Shown here one piece after another: positions 24,545 to 30,394 of a stretch of 64,000 bases of DNA (its first letter is position 1; each line of letters opens with the position of its first letter). The stretch comes from a virus. The stretch lies in the IMG/VR virus record IMGVR_UViG_3300027320_000006, positions 28,359-92,358 of that record; one strand, given 5' to 3'. The translations under genes were made by a program, and so were the position numbers. The notes under the pieces were generated by a model. That model saw nothing but the letters and a program-made list of their open reading frames with translations, was not told the origin of the DNA and did no database searches.

Positions 24545-24778
24545 ATGTTTAATATTTCTTTTGATGTTACATATAAATTGAAAATGGGGTTTATCGTCGT
24601 TCAAAAACATGATAATGGAATTTCTAAGTGGAGAATCTTAGACGAAAAGCTTGAGACTTGTTTTTTTGGTGAGAATCTGATCGAGGCTAATTGGGTTACA
24701 GCAGATGTATTGATTCTTGATCCTAATGCTTCTTATAGTTTTGAGCCTGTTACAAAAAATAAAAATGAATGGAACTGA
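24545..24778 (+). CDS. Hypothetical small protein in the DUF2829 cassette
   Basis: 77 residues (MFNISFDVTYKLKMGFIVVQKHD...), beta-rich, no recognised family. The start directly abuts the previous stop, and the 3' end overlaps the next gene by 14 bp. Confidence 0.6.
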   Translation: MFNISFDVTYKLKMGFIVVQKHDNGISKWRILDEKLETCFFGENLIEANWVTADVLILDPNASYSFEPVTKNKNEWN

Positions 24779-25043
24779 TGCATTAACTCTTTTACGAGCT
24801 GGATATATTCTTAGGCGTAAAGCTTGGGAACCTGATATAAAATGTAAGGCTTATTTCAGTGATGATATGAAGTCTGTTAAGATTAATATTGATGACCCTA
24901 TATTATTTGCTTTAGACACGCATTTAGTTCCACAATGGGTTCCTGAAAAGCCTGAATTTTCCAGCTATGTAAGTTATTATGATGTTATTGATAATGGGGA
25001 TTTATTAGAAGACGATTGGGAAGTTGTAGATGAAATTCTCTGA
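24765..25043 (+). CDS. DUF2829 (Tad2-like) protein
   Basis: 92 residues. 'MNGTDALTLLRAGYILRRKAW' at the start, 'DLLEDDWEVVDEIL' at the end, with a longer central insertion (about 35-70). I start at the ATG at 24765, which matches the N-terminus of its neighbours. Confidence 0.8.
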   Translation: MNGTDALTLLRAGYILRRKAWEPDIKCKAYFSDDMKSVKINIDDPILFALDTHLVPQWVPEKPEFSSYVSYYDVIDNGDLLEDDWEVVDEIL

Positions 25044-25248
25044 AGTAATTGATTCTTTGATGCAATACAAGCCAATATCGAGAAGCGTTTGGCCTGATGG
25101 TAAATTTTTGTATCTTGATAAAGAACAAAATTGGTTTGCTTATCATATCAAAGAAGATTACGAAGAAGATGATTACGAATTTATCACCTATAGACTTGAT
25201 TTAAAACCAGAAGATATTATTGCTGAAGATTGGGATGTTTTAATATGA
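25030..25248 (+). CDS. DUF2829 (Tad2-like) protein
   Basis: 72 residues. 'MKFSEVIDSLMQYKPISRSVW' to 'EDIIAEDWDVLI'. Closely related to the next product, so recently duplicated. Overlaps the previous gene by 14 bp and the next by 4 bp. Confidence 0.8.
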   Translation: MKFSEVIDSLMQYKPISRSVWPDGKFLYLDKEQNWFAYHIKEDYEEDDYEFITYRLDLKPEDIIAEDWDVLI

Positions 25249-25511
25249 AATTCTCTGAAGTAGTTGATTCATTAATGGAAGGTAAACCAATTTCTCGCAC
25301 TGGTTGGGAAAATGGCAAATATATGTATTATGACAAAGAAGAAGATTCTTTTGTGTATGTATATTATGCAGATGATTCAGAAAACGGTTATGAATTAGGG
25401 ACATTCGGTCTTGATTTAGAACCCCGTGATGTTGTTGCTGAAGATTGGGATATTGATACTTGGGATTTAGACCATATTGTTGACGCTAACAAAAAGGTAG
25501 ATGAAGAATGA
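25245..25511 (+). CDS. DUF2829 (Tad2-like) protein
   Basis: 88 residues. 'MKFSEVVDSLMEGKPISRTGW' to 'RDVVAEDWDIDTW', plus a charged C-terminal tail of about 17 residues not seen in its paralogues. ATGA overlap with the previous stop fixes the start at 25245. Confidence 0.8.
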   Translation: MKFSEVVDSLMEGKPISRTGWENGKYMYYDKEEDSFVYVYYADDSENGYELGTFGLDLEPRDVVAEDWDIDTWDLDHIVDANKKVDEE

Positions 25512-25531
25512 CAGGACTGGGAGGAAGTAGA

Positions 25532-25750
25532 ATGAAATTTGCTGATGTCATTGACTCATTAATGTCTGGCAAGCGTGTGCGTAAGACCAATTGGGAAAGT
25601 ACTACTGCTTTCTTAATCTACGACAAGGAAGATAACACTTTTGATTTCTACGAAGTCTTAGATGGAGAAGTATGTAGGACACAATTTTATTCAACACTAG
25701 ATCTTACTCCTAAAGATTTGATGTCTGACTTCTGGGAGGTTGTAGAATGA
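25532..25750 (+). CDS. DUF2829 (Tad2-like) protein
   Basis: 72 residues. 'MKFADVIDSLMSGKRVRKTNW' to 'KDLMSDFWEVVE'. The usual D-D-W near the end is D-F-W here. GGAGG 7 nt before the ATG at 25532 decides against a longer start at 25508. Confidence 0.8.
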   Translation: MKFADVIDSLMSGKRVRKTNWESTTAFLIYDKEDNTFDFYEVLDGEVCRTQFYSTLDLTPKDLMSDFWEVVE

Positions 25751-26025
25751 CTGGAATCGAAGCTTTGTCCCTTTTAAAAGATGGCAAAACATTAAGAAGA
25801 ACATCCTGGGAAGCTCATGAAAAATGTAAAGCCTTAGATTTCTTTGGTAAATGGATTATACATCTGGAAAAAGTACAGGATGATAAAATTTTAGATAAAG
25901 AAATAGAGAAAATATTTCAAAATAGTTTTGCATTTACTAAGACTACTTTTGATGATTTCTTTGGATTATTTGATAAGATAGAAGCGGGTGAGTTCTTACA
26001 CGATGATTGGCAAATAGTAGAATGA
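25747..26025 (+). CDS. DUF2829 (Tad2-like) protein
   Basis: 92 residues. 'MTGIEALSLLKDGKTLRRTSW' to 'EFLHDDWQIVE', with a long charged central helix (about 40-60) that the shorter paralogues lack. ATGA overlap with the previous gene. Confidence 0.8.
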   Translation: MTGIEALSLLKDGKTLRRTSWEAHEKCKALDFFGKWIIHLEKVQDDKILDKEIEKIFQNSFAFTKTTFDDFFGLFDKIEAGEFLHDDWQIVE

Positions 26026-26246
26026 CTGGAATAAAAGCACTTAAAGCAATTCGTAAAGGATATCAAGTGCGAAGAATTCATTGGAAAAAAGGCGAGTATT
26101 TGTTTCAGATGCTTGGTGTTTTAGATCAACATAATGAAATAAGGTGGGGTTTTGGCGGAAGACTTATTTGGACTAGTAAAGTTGTTGATGCTACTGAATT
26201 TTTGAGTGATGATTGGGAAATAGTAGAATGCCTAAGTACAGATTAA
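26022..26246 (+). CDS. DUF2829 (Tad2-like) protein
   Basis: 74 residues. 'MTGIKALKAIRKGYQVRRIHW' to 'EFLSDDWEIVE'. The start at 26022 overlaps the previous stop (ATGA). Last DUF2829-like member of the contiguous cassette. Confidence 0.8.
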   Translation: MTGIKALKAIRKGYQVRRIHWKKGEYLFQMLGVLDQHNEIRWGFGGRLIWTSKVVDATEFLSDDWEIVECLSTD

Positions 26247-26440
26247 ACTTATCTTTTGATATTGATATTACTGCTGATGAAGATTCAGAAGTGCCAGAAG
26301 AAGAGATGGTTAAGATGCTTCAATCCCTTTATTACAATGATAGAAAAGAATTTCTTGAAGCTTTGAGATATTGTTTTGAAGAAGAAAAAGTGGCTTATAG
26401 TTTAGAAATCAAGCCACAGAAAGTATGTAGTGACGAATAA
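26228..26440 (+). CDS. Hypothetical small acidic protein
   Basis: 70 residues (MPKYRLNLSFDIDITADEDSEVPEEE...), one beta-strand and two helices, strongly acidic. The opening resembles small phage ferredoxin-like proteins of unknown function. Overlaps the previous gene by 19 bp. Confidence 0.6.
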   Translation: MPKYRLNLSFDIDITADEDSEVPEEEMVKMLQSLYYNDRKEFLEALRYCFEEEKVAYSLEIKPQKVCSDE

Positions 26441-26441
26441 T

Positions 26442-26594
26442 ATGGAAGATTTTCTTAACACTGCTCATTGGCTTATAATTCCTTTTGGACCTTTTATTTT
26501 AATTGTTTTGCTAGCAATACCTGTTGCAATAATTGCCTTACTAGTTAATATTATAATCAAGCTTGTTAAAATGGCAAAAAAGAGAGAAGAATAA
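26442..26594 (+). CDS. Small single-pass membrane protein
   Basis: 50 residues starting MEDFLNTAHWLIIPFG. One long hydrophobic helix (about 13-40) is followed by a Lys/Arg-rich tail (KMAKKREE). It fits exactly between two genes (1 and 2 bp gaps), which supports it despite a weak ribosome-binding site. Confidence 0.55.
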   Translation: MEDFLNTAHWLIIPFGPFILIVLLAIPVAIIALLVNIIIKLVKMAKKREE

Positions 26595-26596
26595 TT

Positions 26597-27022
26597 ATGA
26601 ATAAAACTTTAATTATTATGAGAGGTTTACCTGGAAGTGGTAAATCAACAAGAGCAAAAGAATTATTAGAAGAGGGTGTTATTCATTCTACAGATTCTTT
26701 CTTAACAGATCCAAATACAGGTGAATACAAATTTAATCCTGACAAAATTAAGGATTATCATCAGCAAAATTTAGAAGCAGCCATTCAATCTATGAAGGAT
26801 GGTGTTTCTCCTGTAATAATCGATAATACTAATGTTCAGCGTTGGCAATATGAAAAATATATTGATGCTGCTGAAGAATTAGGATATGAAGTAAAATTTG
26901 AAACTTTAGATCCTACAAATTATTCAGATGATTTTATTAAAGAGCTTGCGGAAAGACAAAAAAGAACGCATAATGTTCCTGAGCATGTAATTATTGATAT
27001 GCTAAAGAAATGGGAAGATTAA
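26597..27022 (+). CDS. P-loop kinase (polynucleotide-kinase-like, AAA_33)
   Basis: 141 residues. Walker A 'GLPGSGKST' (10-18), 'STDSFLTDPNTGEYKFNPDKI' (about 31-51), 'VIIDNTNVQRWQYEKYIDAAEELGYEV' (about 73-99), and an Arg-containing lid ('AERQKRTHNVPEH'). This is the N4BP2/T4-Pnk-kinase-like layout: transfers a phosphate to an RNA/DNA 5' end or a nucleoside. No phosphatase domain is attached. Confidence 0.85.
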   Translation: MNKTLIIMRGLPGSGKSTRAKELLEEGVIHSTDSFLTDPNTGEYKFNPDKIKDYHQQNLEAAIQSMKDGVSPVIIDNTNVQRWQYEKYIDAAEELGYEVKFETLDPTNYSDDFIKELAERQKRTHNVPEHVIIDMLKKWED

Positions 27023-27432
27023 TGAGCAAGATTACGATTCCGGCGATTGATTGCTATAGACATGATTATTGGAAAGTCAGTTTAGAATTATTGAACGAGC
27101 TTAATATTATCGAAGCTATTTCAGAATATTCTTATCTTGGTAATAGTAATGATACTCTCAACGAAGAGGGTTATGCTTATTTGGAGATTGATTCTGACTG
27201 TGGTATTTTTGATAAAGCTATGAAGTTTTACAAGAAAGAATTCCAATTAGACTTTGATACTCTTCAGGAAAAATTCGATGAAGAATATGAGGACTATACA
27301 GATTGGCTAGACCAGTTAGACCAATGGGATACAGAAACGATTGAAGAAAAAGGTCTAATGTGGGATATGGTTCCTGGAGATTTGATTGATTTTATTAACG
27401 GTGATTCTGAAGAGGCTAATGAAGATGAATGA
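27022..27432 (+). CDS. Hypothetical acidic protein
   Basis: 136 residues from MSKITIPAIDCYRHDYWK; TAATG junction with the kinase and GGGAAG upstream. Very acidic C-terminal half (YEDYTDWLDQLDQWDTE). No family recognised. Confidence 0.6.
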   Translation: MSKITIPAIDCYRHDYWKVSLELLNELNIIEAISEYSYLGNSNDTLNEEGYAYLEIDSDCGIFDKAMKFYKKEFQLDFDTLQEKFDEEYEDYTDWLDQLDQWDTETIEEKGLMWDMVPGDLIDFINGDSEEANEDE

Positions 27433-27736
27433 AGATAAGAAAAATCGATTAGAAGAAGCTGGATTTCAAGTAGGTTCTGTAGCTGATTTTTTGCAGTTAT
27501 CCCCTGAAGAACAAGATAGAATTGAAAAGCTAGTTGTTCATGAAAAAACAGTAAAATCTAAAATCGATGACCTACGTACTATGGGCTGGCTTCTCATGGT
27601 TGGTGGAATTATGATTGGTATTTCTACATGGAATAAGATTGGTGGATTAACTTCTGATTTTATTCTTGGTGCATTATGTGCTTGGGCTATTCGTACAGCA
27701 TCAGCATATTTTAGAAAAGCGGAAGATCTTGGATGA
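27425..27736 (+). CDS. Membrane protein with XRE-regulator-like N-terminus
   Basis: 103 residues. 'KNRLEEAGFQVGSVADFLQLSPEE' (about 6-29) is the helical leader usually seen before the HTH of XRE-type antitoxins. Here it is followed by two membrane helices (about 56-74 and 78-93) and no HTH. The hybrid is unusual; function unknown. Confidence 0.65.
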   Translation: MNEDKKNRLEEAGFQVGSVADFLQLSPEEQDRIEKLVVHEKTVKSKIDDLRTMGWLLMVGGIMIGISTWNKIGGLTSDFILGALCAWAIRTASAYFRKAEDLG

Positions 27737-28179
27737 GCGAAAACAAATCAAAATCGACCTTGAAGAAATCAAAAGACTACTTGCAATTATCTATAAAGCC
27801 AGAGGGTCTTAAGAATATTAATTTCAGTGTTGCAGAAGAATGTTATGGCAAGGACCCTACAACACTTGAAATGTACAAGCAACAAAGATTTGAGAATGGT
27901 TTTGACGACACTGAAACGTGGCATATTGACCGCACTATGGCATTATTTATTATTCCTAGACTCAAGAGATTTATTGAAGTTAATAATGGTATCCCTACTG
28001 GTGAGACAGTAGAATCTTATAATGAAAAACTAAATTTCATCATTAGTGCTTTTGAAAACTATTATACTACTAATAAATATTATGAATCTACTGATATTGA
28101 AGAAAGAAAGCAACTTACTGATGATGTTAGAAAAGCAGTAGACTATCTTTCTAAATTATGGTTTGAACTTTGGTGGTAA
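27733..28179 (+). CDS. Conserved hypothetical phage protein
   Basis: 148 residues. 'GFDDTETWHIDRTMALFIIPRLKRFIEVNNGIP' (about 56-88) and a C-terminal helical bundle form a pattern recurring in phage genomes with no known role. ATGA overlap with the previous gene; last plus-strand gene of the block. Confidence 0.65.
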   Translation: MSENKSKSTLKKSKDYLQLSIKPEGLKNINFSVAEECYGKDPTTLEMYKQQRFENGFDDTETWHIDRTMALFIIPRLKRFIEVNNGIPTGETVESYNEKLNFIISAFENYYTTNKYYESTDIEERKQLTDDVRKAVDYLSKLWFELWW

Positions 28180-28182
28180 ATA

Positions 28183-28410
28183 CTATCTACATCTTTTTTG
28201 ATATGTAGGAAAAATATCTCCGTAATCTGCTTTTCTGAGTATTCTAATTACATCTTCATCATTCATAGCTAATTTTTGAACATTTGATTTAAGATAATAT
28301 ATATCTACCGAATTTGCATAAGGGAATATATCTTCTAAATGTTCAGCCAATGTTTTTTCTTCTTCATTGTAGATATATGTTTTAGTTCTAGCAGCTAATG
28401 AATACCACAT
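28183..28410 (-). CDS. MWY-tagged small protein
   Basis: 75 residues beginning MWYSLAART. After the tag it is a small helical domain ('TLAEHLEDIFPYANSVDIYYLK'). It is one of five neighbours with an N-terminal MWY. Function unknown; last in the minus-strand unit. Confidence 0.65.
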   Translation of the reverse strand: MWYSLAARTKTYIYNEEEKTLAEHLEDIFPYANSVDIYYLKSNVQKLAMNDEDVIRILRKADYGDIFPTYQKRCR

Positions 28411-28411
28411 T

Positions 28412-28771
28412 TTATATATTTCTTTTCTTATATAATATTTCTACTGGATGATCATTTACAAGACTAGCCCAATATCCTGGGTGTATTTCATCCGCATTTA
28501 CTACTACTTTATATACTTTGAATGTTTTTCTTTTATCATTCCAAAAGTTAGTATTACCAAAATCTTCAGCTTCTTGTGGAGATGTAGCTAATAAAGAGCC
28601 TGATCTAAGCTCTTCTAAGTCTAATCTAGAGCCATGATAAAAAACGTATTTATCGCCTTCTCTATCTACTTTATGTCTTTCTAGCCATTCTTCATTTGAT
28701 TCTTGGTTATTTGATGTTTTTGTCCATGTTTTTTTGATATCTATATTGTCTGCTGATATTCTATACCACAT
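28412..28771 (-). CDS. MWY-tagged ADP-ribosyltransferase-like protein
   Basis: 119 residues beginning MWYRISADN. After an N-terminal segment, 'DKYVFYHGSRLDLEELRSGSLLATSPQEAEDFG' (about 41-73) and 'KTFKVYKVVVNADEIHPG' (about 82-99) resemble the ADP-ribosyltransferase core: a YHG strand, a 'GS.LATSP..A..FG' segment, and a later strand pair. A catalytic Glu is not certain. A T4 Alt-like virion-delivered enzyme is an attractive inference. Confidence 0.6.
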   Translation of the reverse strand: MWYRISADNIDIKKTWTKTSNNQESNEEWLERHKVDREGDKYVFYHGSRLDLEELRSGSLLATSPQEAEDFGNTNFWNDKRKTFKVYKVVVNADEIHPGYWASLVNDHPVEILYKKRNI

Positions 28772-28772
28772 A

Positions 28773-29471
28773 TTAATAATCTCTCCATTGACTCATAAGA
28801 GATGGTATTTTTTTTCTATTCATTTCAAAATCTTTAATGTCATTTTTAAAATCAGCAACTTTATTTACATTATATACTCTATCAAACAAACCTTTTCCAG
28901 TATTAATTTTAAATCTTATATTTGCGGGTTGTATTAAATTAATAATTTCAAATAACTTTTGCATTTGTGTATATGTTGGAACGTGTACAGAATTTACAGA
29001 CATCATTGAACCCATGTGACTGATTCTTATACCTTTGTCAAAATAATCATGTAGAATTTCAGTGACAGCATCTTCTTGTGCTAAAAAAGGTTGATCAGGT
29101 CCAGAATCAAAATTTATTCTTTCTGCATAATCCATTGGACCATAAGCTTTGTCTGGCAAGTTTCTGATATTATATTTTTCTGATATTTCTGGATTATTAC
29201 GAAGACTTTTACGAGATTGATCTAATATTTTATCTATATAGTTGCTATGGCTTGAACCTTGATGAATAGCTCCAGTTCCAGTGAGAATTAAATGATAATC
29301 GCCTTTGGAATGATCTATTTGATTTACTGGATCAGGGATATTTGATCTCACCACTTCTCTAAAAACATCATCAGGCACTCCGGGTTTTTCCATAGGTTCA
29401 GGAGTATTTGTTTGTTGTGGTTGTTCAATACCAAATAATTTTCCAAAATCAATTGCTGTCCTGTACCACAT
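28773..29471 (-). CDS. MWY-tagged protein
   Basis: 232 residues beginning MWYRTAIDF; AGGAG lies 8 nt before the ATG. A Pro/Gln-rich linker (about 16-35) separates the tag from a domain with 'DYHLILTGTGAIHQGSSH' (about 58-75) and 'VPTYTQMQKLFEIINLIQPANIRFKI'. That last segment loosely resembles 'PTNDLTLNNIIKFVTPDSINKWEI' in the upstream neighbour, so the two may be distant paralogues. Function unknown. Confidence 0.65.
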   Translation of the reverse strand: MWYRTAIDFGKLFGIEQPQQTNTPEPMEKPGVPDDVFREVVRSNIPDPVNQIDHSKGDYHLILTGTGAIHQGSSHSNYIDKILDQSRKSLRNNPEISEKYNIRNLPDKAYGPMDYAERINFDSGPDQPFLAQEDAVTEILHDYFDKGIRISHMGSMMSVNSVHVPTYTQMQKLFEIINLIQPANIRFKINTGKGLFDRVYNVNKVADFKNDIKDFEMNRKKIPSLMSQWRDY

Positions 29472-29474
29472 ATC

Positions 29475-30038
29475 TTAGTCTCCTGATCTTCCTTTATAGA
29501 AAGATTGTGTATTATCAACTCTTTGTATAGGGGCAATATTAATATCTTCTTTTACATTTGTGGTATTTTGTAATGAGAGATTGTTTATAGATTGTTTTAA
29601 GGAATCAAAGCCTCTGCCATGCGGATTATTAGGTACATTTAATATTTCCCATTTGTTGATTGAATCTGGAGTAACAAATTTTATAATATTATTTAGGGTG
29701 AGATCATTTGTTGGGCCATAGATAGTTATGTCAGCCATATCTATCATTTTAGTAACTCTGACTGTTCCGCCTTGAGCAAATTGTCCTAAGCCTCTCCCTA
29801 CAAATTCAATAGGATGTTCTTCAAAATCTGCATCACCTGGCATCATTCCATGTTTTAATTTTAACATCATTGAAGTATGTTGATGACCATAATTTTTAGG
29901 TGGTGCATATTTCTCACCATTTACTATCCAGAAGTGTTGTTCATTTTCATTAGAAGCAACATTGGAAAAAGAATTAAAAAAATCTTCTTCTGGAATTTCT
30001 TTATTGTTAATTGTAATTGCTGCGTATCTGTACCACAT
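29475..30038 (-). CDS. MWY-tagged protein
   Basis: 187 residues from MWYRYAAITINN; I use the ATG at 30038 because it aligns with the tag of its neighbours. The domain contains 'QHFWIVNGEKYAPPKNYGHQHTSM' (about 34-57) and 'VRVTKMIDMADITIYGPTND'. His-rich, possibly metal-binding. First gene of a four-gene run. Confidence 0.65.
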   Translation of the reverse strand: MWYRYAAITINNKEIPEEDFFNSFSNVASNENEQHFWIVNGEKYAPPKNYGHQHTSMMLKLKHGMMPGDADFEEHPIEFVGRGLGQFAQGGTVRVTKMIDMADITIYGPTNDLTLNNIIKFVTPDSINKWEILNVPNNPHGRGFDSLKQSINNLSLQNTTNVKEDINIAPIQRVDNTQSFYKGRSGD

Positions 30039-30070
30039 AGTTCTTTTTTTACAGATATAATCATTTATGA

Positions 30071-30106
30071 CCTTTCTATGATATAATAGATACATAGAGG
30101 TGAGAT
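30071..30106 (+). promoter_or_regulatory. Extended -10 promoter and RBS for the 30107 gene
   Basis: TATGATATAATAGATA (extended -10) is followed by AGAGGTGAG just before the ATG. Confidence 0.6.
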
Positions 30107-30361
30107 ATGAAATTTGTGCAGACTCTTAAATATTTGAAGCAAGGATACAAAGCTCGTAGAACTTGCTGGGATGAAGTATCTTGGATTGCTTTAGGTAATA
30201 CAAAACAAGATGATGAGGGTGAATTTGATGAAACTATTGTAGATACCAGTGAGATTGATTATGCTACATTTTTCTTAATCAATCTTCAGGATGGTATTGA
30301 AGCTTATTGTCCATACCTTCAAGATATTGTTAATGATGATTGGATAATATTTGACGAATAA
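30107..30361 (+). CDS. Isolated DUF2829 (Tad2-like) protein
   Basis: 84 residues. 'MKFVQTLKYLKQGYKARRTCW' to 'DIVNDDWIIFDE', the same ends as the 23-26 kb cassette. It is alone on the plus strand between minus-strand genes, with its own promoter and terminator. Confidence 0.75.
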   Translation: MKFVQTLKYLKQGYKARRTCWDEVSWIALGNTKQDDEGEFDETIVDTSEIDYATFFLINLQDGIEAYCPYLQDIVNDDWIIFDE

Positions 30362-30365
30362 TAAG

Positions 30366-30391
30366 AAAGCCAGAGAATATTCTCTGGCTTT
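30366..30391. terminator. Bidirectional terminator
   Basis: AAAGCCAGAGAATATTCTCTGGCTTT with T-runs on both strands, between convergent genes. Confidence 0.85.
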
Positions 30392-30394
30392 TAT

